Shown one piece after another: positions 9,462-21,012 of a DNA stretch of 64,000 bases. A model generated the notes under the pieces. That model saw only the letters and a program-made list of their open reading frames with translations, did no database searches and had not been told where the DNA came from. A program made the position numbers and the translations under genes. Within the stretch, counting starts at the first letter, position 1. Each line of letters starts with the position of its first letter. The stretch covers positions 21,202,001 to 21,266,000 of the forward strand of contig OX485803.1 of assembly GCA_950295325.1 (NCBI GenBank), in the 5' to 3' direction. This stretch comes from Polytrichum commune (lineage: Eukaryota > Streptophyta > Polytrichopsida > Polytrichales > Polytrichaceae).

Positions 9462-12400
9462 TTGACTGATTTGACATGCTGCGTTGAATGTCGTCCATAT
9501 TGGCTGGCATTCTTTCGTTTACGTTTGGGTCTCCTGGTGCCTCTAGTTTTTGTAGGTGGGATGGCGATGCATGTGGGTGGTAGTTCTCTGGAGTTGTCAA
9601 CAGACATGTCGTCCTCCGTTCGTGAATGTGAACTTTCATCCTCATCCGCGGGTAGTTTTGACGACACAAACGTGGAGGGTGTGTCATTGCGTACATACTC
9701 TCATGATTCTTTTCAAGTGCACGACCGTTCTCTACATTCCGGTGTGGACGACGATGACATTCTTTTGTGTGCATGATATGGTAGGGAGAAATGGGTGGGC
9801 CTTGATGTGGTTCTACTTAATGATCTAGGTGTCCCGGTGGCAAATGGCATATGTAAAAACTCCGTTCCCCGTGAATGTGTTGATGCCAATCCCCTTGGTC
9901 TCCATGATGTTGGACTGTGCATCTTGAATTCTTTGCTTCCGCTTGAGGTCCCTGTGACTTGGAGGTTTTCATTGCGCCGATGGCCCCTTCGTCGGGTTCT
10001 CCATGAAGAAGTAAGCTTGCGGGATCATGGGCGACGGCATGAGCAAGTTCAATCAACCTTGGTTTCCAACACTCGTCCTCGCAAAGGCCTCCGTAGATAT
10101 GATTCTAGCCGCGCGCCTCCTGAGGATAAAGAGCGTCGACGGGATCGCATATTAGGAGACGATTCTATCCGTCTCGTGTCCGCCAAGGACTGTTGTGCAA
10201 AAAGATGTTGCCAATTTTTCTCCCGCGAAAAAATTAAGTCTTTGCGTCAGGAGATGTGGCTCGCGGATTTTCGTATGAGGTCAGCAAAGAAACTCGAGGT
10301 CCATAGAAATTTGCACCTTGATGCCCATGGCCATAAGGTGGTGACCCTCGAGAATGTGGAAGTGTGTTGTACCGCATGGTATACCATTCATGCCGTCTCC
10401 AAGGCTGACTTTTATAGGTTTAGAAAGTATTCATCCTTGGGTCGTCGTTCTCGATTTCATGGCAATGCGGGCACAAAGAAACCTAGGGAGGCTATACTCC
10501 AAGCCTCCGCCACACTCTCCACGATCATAGTGCCATTGGCCGATGCAATGCTCGACAAGACGAGGACATTGTCGACAGGGGAGAAAGTTGTTCAAATGGT
10601 GTTGCCCACGGGCACAAAATGGAAGAACATATTAACGGATATCAACGAAGTGGGTCGCATAGCGGGTTGTGGGCCCATTTCTTTGTCCAAGTTGAGTGTC
10701 ATTAAAAACCAACAATTTGTAGAATACATTTTGAAGAGACCTGGTGACAAGTTCGCGAGGTGCACGACGTGTGAAAAATACAAAGGTCTTCGAGATGCCC
10801 ACCCCATAGGTACTGAGTCTCATACCAAACATCAGGCAAAATATATTTATGTCAACAACCAAGAGGCTCACCGTCAAGATTACTACAAGAACCGTGCTCT
10901 GTCCATAATGAGGCCTACAGAGGTTCTAACAATTATCCATGATAAAATGGACCACTCGAAGACCGCATGCCCTTATTATACTCGCAAAATAAAGGCCACG
11001 GATGGTCTTTTCAAGTTGTCTGTATCTGTAACAGGTTTGTATGGCATCACAAACCTATATTCACCCTAAATCCAATTTTATTGGGTGTATTTTCCAAATG
11101 TTCTACTTCAGTGGTCTCTTCATTTTTTTTGGAGATTAACCCATCGTTTGTTTTTTATAGGTATGATTGCCCACGGCCATGGGGACGTAAAATATGCCCA
11201 TTATGGTTTGGATTTTTACCCTGGCGATGCTAACCACACGGTGGGTTCATTTGCAAAACTCTTGCGCGATCTAGAGAAACCGCCGATACAGTCTTCACGT
11301 GCATTGTTTGATGGGTGTGGAACGACACCCCTTTATGAGGCAATGCTTGCGGGTAAGGAGGTTTGTATGTCGTCCTCAGGGAGTGCACTATTCATTAAAA
11401 CCAAGCATCACGTGCGTGCATGCCCCTTATTAAAATACCCCTGTATACATTTTATTTTTGCTAAAATCAAGCAATATACTTACAAATCTTATTGCTTCAA
11501 AATACATTTCTATACGTACACAAGGGTCCAAAAACAAATACAGAAATTGTATATAACATGTGTACAAATGTTTGGAAATGCAAAAATATGGCCCTATTAT
11601 ATGTATAATATCAAATCATGGATTTTTAGTTATAAAGTCGTTACTTAGTAGATGAAAAAACACATGATTCTTGGTCCAGGTCTGACTTGAACGCGTAAAC
11701 GCGTAAATGCGTACTTTACATATATTTTTCTATAGCCTCATGTATATCTACTTCTTGCTTAATAGCAATATGTCTCTTGTACGTACATTTTGTACATGCT
11801 TGTTTTAAATAATACCCCTTTTGTGCACCCACGTGTATAAATACAGTACTTGAACAGTGCACACCCTGGGATGTCGTCATTGCCGGAAGCATCCGGAGAG
11901 CTTATTTGTGCAAAACCTTTGCCTCCAACTCTCCACGTTCAACTTGATAATTGCGCAAATGACAACAAATGTTGATACGTATTTTGTTTTTTGTCTTTGC
12001 TTGTGGCAAAAGGTATCTTCAAGGAGGTGTTTGTGTCTTTCTTGATGGTGGGACACACACATGACGACATTGATGCGTCCTTCGGACGGTGGAGCATGAA
12101 GTTGCATGAGGAAGATTTTCCAACCATACCACTTCTTATGAAATCATATATGGATTTGGACCATATGCCGGTGATTCCACACATGATCGAGGAAGTATTA
12201 GATTTTAAGGCCTTCATCAAGCCATACATGTTGAAAGGAGGGGACCGTTTGGTGGGACACACCAAAGCACAACAATTCCGATTCTACATGAGGGATGATG
12301 GTCTCCCGGCCATGCAATTCAAGCTTTTGTGCACATCTCCTAATTGGGGCCCGGATGATGGTATACTAATATGGCGTCAAGACAATGATGGGAAATGTTT

Positions 12401-13184
12401 GCTCCCGGATGGGGATCCAAAGCCTTGTAAACCCGACCCCATGAGGAATGGACCGGAGATCATCAAAGGCATATCCGGATTCATTGAATATTGGAAGGAG
12501 TTGTGTGAGGAAGACATCACTAGACGTGTTAGAGATACTCATGAACCATTGATTTCATATTGGGATCGCATTCGCTCGGCCCTAGTGACAGTTGATGGCG
12601 ACACCCGTACGACTTTGACACAAGGGTTTTGGCCACAAAGTCGTTTGACGGTTGTCGAGTCCGACACCATGTTTTTCAACAATGGAGACGTTCGTTAAGA
12701 GTTCGCAATGGATGAAAATTACGTTGGCCCTGCCCGCAATCGACCGGCACCGTCGTTTCGTATTGGGGTTGATTGCCACGAAGGTTATTTGGTGCTCGTA
12801 CAAGCTGGGGATGAGGAGCATCCCAAGCCAATTTGGTTAGTGAAAGCATTGTCTCCACCCAATTTTGTTCGAACTAGCCCCAACTTTCATCAAATTGAGG
12901 TGGAATATTGCCATCCAAGCACTAAAGACCAGAACGTGATTCGCACTTATTTAGGTTGGAACACCAAAAAGAATTTCAAGTGGACAGTGGACTCAGCGTA
13001 CAAACCGGTTTGGATAAACACGGATACTATACTTTGTGCTTGGAAACCGCGCAAAGGTTCCAAAACATAATCAATGACCATCCCCCAAAAACATATAGAT
13101 TTCGCCAAGGACAATTTGACACGTATTGCAGCTGCGGAAAATGACTCGGACAATGGATATGAAGCGGAAGATGGAGATGGGTAA
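9462..13184 (+). pseudogene. DDE-type transposase, unclassified family, copy 1
   Basis: Coding parts are 9462-11034, 11161 to about 11372 and about 11884-13184. Intron 11035-11160 is GT-AG. The second interruption of about 510 bp has no clear donor. In order the protein shows a CC..RCCQFF cysteine cluster with FSREKIKSLRQ, GTKWKNILTDI, a CTTC pair, IIHDKMDHSKT (10934-10966), AHGHGD, LHVQLDNC (near 11930-11954) and VGHTHDDIDASFGRWS (12048-12095). I propose HDKMD, LDN and THDDID as the three acidic strands of an RNase-H fold. The layout matches eukaryotic hypothetical transposase-like proteins that I recall as DUF7869 (name from memory). It aligns end to end with the copy at 52028-55251. In-frame stops are at 9774, 11973, 12696 and 13068. 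The one at 11973 replaces an Arg codon in copy 2, consistent with CGA to TGA. The start is the first ATG after the array. Confidence 0.75.
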
Positions 13185-13569
13185 ACATAACATACTAGGT
13201 GGGAGTTAATGGCGAGAGGTATGTGAGCTTAGCAAGCTTGGTTTTTAATAGACTTAGTAGACTTGTCACATTCCATTGTGGCATATGTTTGGGATGTGCC
13301 ATCCAACTTTATAAGACCCTTACTTTTGGGATGGGCACCCTAAACTCTAAAATGACATAAAAAATTTGTTTTTAAAAGTCCATTGTTATTTTTCACATGG
13401 ACTACACGTTTTCATTGTAATTGAGACTTTCTATTTTTAGCAATGCGAATATTCTTCACATGCGAATTTATAAATCATCATGTTCTTGATGTTCCCAATA
13501 TTCTATATGCCCACAATATTGGCATCCAATTTTGAGACTTTCAAAAGTCTCCGATTAACGAATATAGTG
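13185..13569. other. 3' flank of transposase copy 1
   Basis: No gene is seen. Near the end, 13533-13569 holds a GAGACTT...AAGTCTC palindrome followed by CGATTAACRAATATAGTG. The same stretch recurs at 27159-27196 next to the kinase pseudogene. It may be an element terminus or the 5' junction of the LINE that follows. Confidence 0.5.
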
Positions 13570-16500
13570 TTCAGTGTTAAATCAAAACGAGCCGTATACA
13601 TATCTTGGAATAAACCTAGCCCCCTCACTAAAATGGAAAACACAAATACACACCACCACCACCAAAGTCGTAAAACAATGTAAAGAACTAGTAGTTTGCC
13701 CAACCACTATGAAACAAAACATTAATATGGCGGACACAGTCATACGGGCTGGAATTGCATACAGCTTCTACGCCGTACCATATTCCTTACCTGCCATCAA
13801 GAAACTAGACAAAAAGATTATCGCCCTTCACAAAGCAATATGCGGAATTCCAAAATGCACATCAAACATAGCCACGCAACTCCCTCACAATCTATTTGGA
13901 ATAGAAGCCTTCTCACTTAAAAATGCCTACCTACGATGTATCGGTGAACAACTACAACATGCCCTTAATGACACAGGAAGATTAGGAAAAATTTACAATG
14001 GACTACTACAATCTATATTAGCAAAATTTGGTGGCTTTGAAGTAATACCTCGCATCAAATATCACCACTGTGTCCGCTCACCTATAACTAGAACACTATT
14101 CCTACTCAAAAAAGAAGCCGGAGTCCACTTAAAAAGTACAATGGACAATTTCCTATTAAACATTTCCCCACTCGAAAATGCTTGGATGAATGAAGCACAA
14201 AACATCCACGGCCTAAACCCTCAAACATCGCTTAAACTACTACAAAAGTTACTAACACACAATATACTTAGGCTAGAGCAAATCACCCGGGCCTACCCAA
14301 TGGCCTTAATATGATGAATCCAACCGATTTTAGAAACTATCATTCTAGCCCCACCAAACTAATTAAAAGTGCACTAAATATTGCTCAACAACTATTCTAC
14401 CACCCATCTTGTTCCCCGCAATGCCGACAACCGTGCCCTCATCACCGTCCCCCAAGAACACTAAAAGACAAATACATTATAATAAATCACAACATTCTTC
14501 CTAGACAACCCGAACCCCCATTACACCCCCCAACTCCACCCCACCCGCACCAACCCCCCCACCAAGAAACGTCCTTAATAACCCTAGACAATTCCCTATC
14601 GACATCATCCTTGACCATAAACAACGACACTACATTGACTCCAATGGGATAAAGAGCAATGATACATCATATCTATGCCAATGGATAATAAGAAACAATA
14701 ACACATACAAAAAATGGCGAACCCAAAGAGACCTATTCCCTTGGTACGACACTAATACATGTACCCATAATACTAAACTACTAACTCAATACTATACCAA
14801 AAAACTACACAAACACTTCTCAAACCTAATAAATGCCCACTTTGCTATAGAACAACAACGTGATACAAGATATGTTACCCCCGCTACAATTATACCAATG
14901 ACACATATCTCTATCTACGAATGCAACCCCGAGAGTGATATAGAAACCAACGCCAACACTATACAAACACATTTTGATGTCGCCCACATATATGAAGATA
15001 ATGGGGGACACCTCATCACCATCCCCAAAACCATACTACACTGGCTATGGAAATAATACCAACTCGTAAAAAACAACCCACATGGACTAGAACCACCCAC
15101 ACAATCATTTGAAACTGAAATTGTATGGCTATACCAACGATACAAATACCGCATCCCAGAGAATGACCCTTTGAAACTAGCCCAATATACACTACCAACA
15201 CCAATACTCAATTTCCTCACCACTGACATCATTTAAGGTTAACCACTCATACTTTTCATCTCCAGTTACATGCCCTATACACCTCAACCAATTCTACTCA
15301 CCATTTCCAATAGACAAAATATTTGGATCCATAGGGAAAACCTTCGACCATAAATGGAAAGGAATAGGATACGCCCACCCAAATAATGCAACAGACCTAC
15401 TACAGGCCATACATTGGGCTCGTCTTGCCGCCAAAATAGACCCACATACCATCACGATAATCATATCACCATATACCAACTGGTACCACAACTCTGACCC
15501 ACATTCCAATCCATACCCAGACACACATATCATCGCCCACTTTGCCGAAGATACCATTACATACGAAGAACCCACTATGCCACTGGAATTAAACATACCT
15601 AGAAAAGAACCTTCCTCGATACAAATATTTTGCATACACCACCAAAATAACACCATAGGAACCCACGACCAATTAAACCAACTCACCTATATAGCAAACA
15701 ATCTCTCAATACAACAACTACACACCCAAATTGCCACACACACTCCCCCAGGCACCTCTGTCAATAATAGTAAAAAATGGTCCAAACTCAATTACCCAAA
15801 TACCCCTCTATTCAATGTAACACCTATACCTCAACTACCTACCTATCAAACTAATTTACCACTAAAATTCCACCCACAATTTAGCTACTACACCGATGGC
15901 TCATTCAAAAAACCTAAAGAAATCCTCCCAGGAACATGGAGAAGAGAAAAAACAGGATATGGCATCTATAGCCCTAAAGGGCTTAGCATCTCCAAAAGAC
16001 TACATGGCCATCAAAATATCCTACGTGCAGAAATGATTGCTATCCATGAAACACTACGAATTATCAATAACCAATATCCAAACGAACCCGCATACATATT
16101 TACTGATAGTCTAAACGTACTATATCTACTAAACACACAAATTAAACACCCCACTCTACATAATAGTCACCCCGACCAAGTCACACTCGCCTCCATGGTC
16201 CGACTGCTTCAAAACCGATCCCAACCTATCACACTATACAAAATAAGGGCACATATCAACATAGACGGTAACGAACAAGCGGATAAAGTAGCAAAAGAAG
16301 GCCTAGACCTAACTCATGAAAACGCTATACATCCATTCGAACATGCCCACGCTGTACCATACTACTATCAAAAAGACGAATGGCCCTCCATGATAGACAC
16401 ACCAGACAAAGACCCCGTTAGATTCCTAGAAAAACAACTCTTCTTTGGCAGGCAAAGATACCCTACCATTACTTGTCCTATCTGTAACTCATATGAACCA

Positions 16501-17148
16501 GACACGTGGCTGCACGTACTACTTACATGTAGACAACAACATATACACTCACTTCACGTTAAAAGACATAACAAAGTTGTATGGAAAATAAGAAAAATGC
16601 TAATATCGTCCGAAAAATCCAGATGTTTCACTCTCATGAACGCTGGTACATTCAATAACAACCCCCAAGACAACACTGTCCCTAACTGGCTATTACCATG
16701 TACATGTGGAACCCAAAGATGCCATTGTAACGCCCGATTTAGACCCGACATCCTCTGCGTTAAAGGGTTGCCATACCAAAACGAACCACCCACAAATATT
16801 GACCAAAGTCTTACCATACAATTCATTGAATTCACATACTGTAATGACAGATTCTCACCGGAAACACTCGAAGCTAAAGCTAACAAATATAGACCCTTAA
16901 TAGAAAACATAGCCGCTAAATGCTGGAAAATTGACCCGATCATCGTTATTACGGCAGGCGCTAGAGCTGCAACACACACCCCATCAATGAAAATACTTGA
17001 AGACAAATTCAAACTACCTATGTCAGCCATTCGAAACACCTTCAAAAACATAAACACCATTGCCATACAATATGCCATGTCCATCCTCCTCCACAAAAGA
17101 AGATTAGAAAATAATCAACCTCTACCTCAATTACAAGACCCCCCCTAG
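13570..17148 (+). pseudogene. 5'-truncated LINE (non-LTR retrotransposon) ORF2 with RNase H domain
   Basis: The reading is broken into 13574-14314, 14311-14652, about 14650-15230 and 15577-17148 by frameshifts and stops. The first part begins in the reverse-transcriptase thumb region (PYTYLGINLAPSLKW is the usual YLG motif after the palm). The last part has an RNase H domain: YYTDGSF (first D), AEMIAIHETL (E), FTDSLNVLYLL (D) and NIDGNEQADKVAKEG (final D). A CPICNSYEPDTWLHVLLTC zinc-knuckle-like motif near 16470-16540 is typical of LINE C-termini. The 5' truncation and C-terminal retention are the usual LINE insertion pattern. The coding strand is strongly G-poor and A/C-rich, unlike its neighbours. 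An A-rich 3' tail region follows 17148, and a MITE is inserted at 17309. Confidence 0.85.
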
Positions 17149-17308
17149 TCAACAAATAAATAAATAATAAATACTAAACACTAAAAATATAACAATTAAA
17201 ACAACATTAGTATATATCGACAACGGGCACAATTCCCCCTGCCACGCGAAAGACAGACTGCTAGGTGACATAAACATCACACTCCCAACACTTACGCAAA
17301 CACACTCA

Positions 17309-17821
17309 AGGGCGGTTTACACTATGGACCAAGAGCCATGACCATGAAATTCTAAAATATGTGATTGGAGAGTAAAGTGCTCTTGGTCCCATTTGGCTTT
17401 ACACTACCTTGAAAAAAGGAGAATGACCACTAACTTTGAGGTCCCCAAAAACTACTAAAATCTGCCATTTGGATAATGTGCCATGGTCCAACGGGTTTTC
17501 CGTTGAGGCGAGGCAAAATGCTCGACTCAACGGAAATCAAGGGAGCCGTAAGGCTGAAAATCAGCCATTGGCCGAATTTTTTTTTAATATATTTTTTTTC
17601 CCGATTTTTTTTGACGTTACTGTAGATCGTTGGGATAGAAATTAAAAAAATCAGCCCAAAGTTGTCCCGGTCCAAATCCACTTTACACTACAAGAGTGAC
17701 CAAGCCACTCAAAAATCCATTTTTGATTTTTCATGGTCACGGCTCTTGGCCAAGAGCTGTGACCATGAAAATGATTTAATTTTCTTGGTCATGGCTCTTG
17801 GTCCATAGTGTAAACCGCCCC
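17309..17821. mobile_element. Tourist-like MITE 1 (513 bp)
   Basis: Terminal inverted repeats of about 40 bp start with RGGGCGGTTTACACTATGG. A 3-bp TCA target duplication lies at 17306-17308 and 17822-17824. There is no coding capacity. An internal TTTCCGTTGAG...CTCAACGGAAA stem lies near 17500-17540. It shares the TTTACAC...TGGACCA terminus with MITEs 2 and 3. The GGG-type end plus TNA duplication suits PIF/Harbinger mobilisation. Confidence 0.85.
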
Positions 17822-18009
17822 TCACTAGAATCTAAAACGCCAAGAGTTAAAACCTTGCACCAAACAAATCCAAGACTAACCAATCCTTATTTGGTACTAG
17901 TTCTATCTGTTACTGGTTACTTGTGACTATAGTGTCTACTCTCGAAAGGGGGAAGTAGTTCTATACCTCTATTCCTCTGCCCAGTGGGCTTAGGTCTAGG
18001 GGTGGAACG

Positions 18010-18742
18010 AACAAACACTTCATTCACGTCGGCCTCCTAACGGAGACCGAAGCTTCTCTTCTTCTAGAGCAGGCCTACGTTGATGCAAAATTATATCAAA
18101 GAATGGTGGGGCAACTTCTCTATTTAACTTAGTCTAAAACTGACATAACTTACTCAGTCAGTATCGTCAGTAGATACATGAACCAACCTCAAGTACCTCA
18201 TATACTAGCAATCGAACATATCTTTATATATACTAAGAACTTGGGTTTGTACTACAAACAAGGAGATTCAAATATCTAAACCAGATATGTAAACACATAC
18301 TGGGCAAGAGATCGCAAGATAGAAAATGCATTATTGGATTTTAAAAAAATTAGGAGAAACACCCATTACCTGGAATAGTAAAAAACAAATTACAATAGCA
18401 CAATCTTCAACTAAAGCTAAGTATATGGCACTTACACAAGGCACAAAGGAGGCCATATGGTTGCAAAGACTACTCCAAGAAATTCAAGTACTTCAAGATA
18501 CAACTCGATCCAACAATGATTTCTGGAGACAATCAAAGAAGTTTAAAGTTTAGCTCACAACCCAATTTTTCACTCTCGGACAAAACACGTAGACATCCGA
18601 CACCACTTCATTCAAGAAAAAATAGACTTAGGCCAAGTTATCCTAGATTATGCTTCCACCAGAGACCAAATGGCCGACATCCTTATGAAGCCATTGGGCA
18701 TAATTACATTCGAAAGATTGAGAGCTCAACTCCAATTAGAAT
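18010..18742 (+). pseudogene. Ty1/copia pol fragment (RT C-terminus and RNase H)
   Basis: Broken frames spell the usual copia tail: RMVGQLLYL, SVSIVSRYMNQP, LGLYYKQGD, then TPITWNSKKQITIAQSSTKA, KEAIWLQRLLQE, KHVDIRHHFIQEKI and DQMADILMKPL. Stops and frameshifts occur between the blocks. No LTRs, integrase or gag are seen nearby, so this is an isolated 3' pol remnant. Confidence 0.85.
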
Positions 18743-19387
18743 AAATTACAAAATGATTTTACTCATAAGAAAACACTCACTCCTCCTCTAGTTCATAGAA
18801 AACTGGACATGATATTGGATTTGGAAGAGACTCAATATTTGCAAAATAGATAAGCATCTTGATGATGATGGAAAGACTTGATACCATTTCAACCCTTGCC
18901 ATGACCACTCTCACAAATTTGAAGGGGTTCTAAGGGATGGTTTACACTATGGACCATGAAGTTGGACCAGGGCTCTGCAAGGCAACTGATTGGCTATTGA
19001 AATTGTCTTAGGAAAACTTTGGTGTACACTAAGGAAAAAATGGCAGAGAGACCATGAAGGTTGAGGTCCCCAAAATATAATTTTTAAGGCCTAATAAATG
19101 CACTCATATGGTCCAGCGGGTTTTGCAATGAGAGAGGCAAGAGAGGTGGTCTACTAGGAAAAAACAAGGGCCAAAGAAATGCCATTTTAATCATTTTAAA
19201 ATGATTTTTTTCCTCTATGTGCCTTAATTATATCATAGCCCACGAGACATACTATTACTTCCTTGACCTACCCCTTACACTGGCTCCCACGTGTTTCACC
19301 AAACAACGTGGGACATTTAGAACTCAAAACTCAAGTGCAGATTTGTTTTTCTGGTCTACTAACTGCAATGTTTGGAATTTGGGGGCT

Positions 19388-19440
19388 TGTAATATACCGT
19401 TGGAAAGGTCTTGAAAATACCTTTCCAACGGTATATTACA
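19388..19440. repeat. Perfect 22-bp inverted repeat with 9-nt loop
   Basis: Arms 19388-19409 and 19419-19440 are perfect reverse complements (core ATACCGTTGGAAAGGT), separated by CTTGAAAAT. The transcript would fold into a short uninterrupted hairpin inside MITE 2. Pairing does not extend beyond the 22 bp, so it is too short for a typical plant miRNA precursor. Confidence 0.9.
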
Positions 19441-19577
19441 CACTACAAAGGTTAAATATTATAGTAGAAAATAGAAAAATAAAAATATGTAGTTGGTTAG
19501 TGACTGTAGATCAAGGTGGTCTAAAGAATCGCAATGAGAAAACAATTGTCGTTTTTTTTTCGCATAGTTTTCTACTA

Positions 19578-19882
19578 CACTAAATAGGATATTTAGTGTT
19601 TGATACACTAAATACGATTGCATACACTAAATATTAATAACCCTATGAAAGTAAGTAACATTTAATGTAAAATCAAACAATAAATATCAACTATGGTGAT
19701 ATGTGGAAGTTACATGTTTGAATTCTAGTGTTAGTAAGGATATAAATATAAACAACAATGATAAATGGACAATACCAACATATCTTCTAACACTAGTTAT
19801 CAAAGAATTGAAAATCAATGTTGAGCAAGATGGGCTGGAAACAACATTAAATATAATCAAACACTAAATATCCTATTTAGTG
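19578..19882. mobile_element. Nested small element with CACTA...TAGTG ends
   Basis: The ends are 27-bp inverted repeats starting CACTAAATAGGATATTTAG. The similarity extends outward a few bases (ACTA/ACTG). Shorter CACTAAATA motifs recur inside. CACTA/TAGTG termini suggest a CACTA-type or other DNA MITE. I could not settle a target duplication. Confidence 0.6.
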
Positions 19883-20298
19883 CAGTGACAACACAAGGTA
19901 CATATCACATGTAAATTACATATCACATGTACAAATTAAATCGTTGAATTTTTTGTAAAACTTGTTGTGAGAAGACTTGCAAGCCACATCTTCGACACAT
20001 TTAACAAGAAGGGAAGACAAGTGAAGCCTAAGAGAAGAGAAAAGAATGGTCAAACTTGAATTTTTTCTCAAAACTGCCCTTTTTGGGCATGTATTAAAAA
20101 AAATCAGCACCTTCATTTTTTGGTGCATGCACATTCTTCTTGGTCCACATTCACTTTACACCTAGTGAGGGACCCAAGGCTTACAAAACTAATTTTTTAA
20201 GAAGTCGGACCATGAAAGTTGGACCATGAACTCGGACCATTGATAAAGGCCATCGTCCATGGTTTGACTTCATGGTCCAAAGTGTAAACTGGCCCTCA

Positions 20299-21012
20299 CC
20301 AAGGTTTGGGAGATTTTTGAGCTCAACCAGCTAAAATCCGTCCCTTCATAATTTCTACCGGTTTTTTTAGGACTTGATCGGTTGCAAACTTGTTGTCATA
20401 AATTTGGATCGGCCAATATCCTATATTTTCTTTCAAGTGCCGGTTAATTTCCTCTTCATTGTAATGACAACCGGCCAAAAACTCGGGCATTGATAAGTAA
20501 GTTGGTTTTCCAATTATATCTACAAACAACATACATCATTCAACAACAATGTCCAAAGAACATATCAGCATACAACACTAATATGTAATGATATCAACAT
20601 CCAACAAGAATGATCAACAATTTATATGTAGCAGGAGTTGAACCTAAAATAAGCTATCAACCGGTTGATGGCCATGGATAAACTCTTCTATCATACCTAG
20701 GTCTTAAAATCTCATACTAGATTTGAGGCCACAACATGATAAAAGAGTAACCTAACATAGCATACTATATACAAAAATGAAATTCACCAATTGTTAGAGT
20801 CAAAATCAACATTATCATCTTCACCTTCAAGAGGAAAACGCCCTGAAAGGTATCTTTGTGGATGTGAAAACAACCATCTAAACTTTGTAGAGTTCCTTCA
20901 TAAAGCTATGGCTTCCATTAGTACATTATCAAGATCACCACAAAGATCTTCCATAGACACACTCATAATACATTCTAGCCGTCAACAATGAAATGCAATA
21001 ATGAAGCAAAAG
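20299..21012 (-). pseudogene. Two-exon unknown ORF, family copy A
   Basis: On the reverse strand a short exon (about 20960-20785) encodes MSVSMEDL.GDLDNVL and ends in an acidic tail. A later exon (about 20520-20323) encodes KPTYLSMPEFLAGCHYNEEE and ends KGRILAG-stop. The later exon is preceded by a TTTGTAG acceptor-like site. The same two exons occur in the opposite orientation at 50275-50945. In copy A one Trp codon of the first exon is TGA. The family was not recognised. It could be the coding end of a mobile element or a small host gene family that was duplicated. Confidence 0.45.

Larger units (their letters stand above)
18934..20295. mobile_element. Tourist-like MITE 2 (1,362 bp), with a nested element
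   Basis: The left end GGGATGGTTTACACTATGG and the right end (reverse complement GGGCCAGTTTACACTTTGG) match MITEs 1 and 3. The flanking 3-mers are TAA (18931-18933) and TCA (20296-20298), one mismatch. Its right part around 20010-20170 is the reverse complement of an inner part of MITE 3 around 29730-29860, including an AAAAAGGGCAGTTTTGA-type segment. It is longer than its relatives partly because of the nested element at 19578-19882. Confidence 0.8.

Noticed and set aside
16554-17096. 180-codon reverse-strand frame
   Set aside because: Antisense shadow of the LINE RNase H / C-terminal coding part, caused by its G-poor composition.
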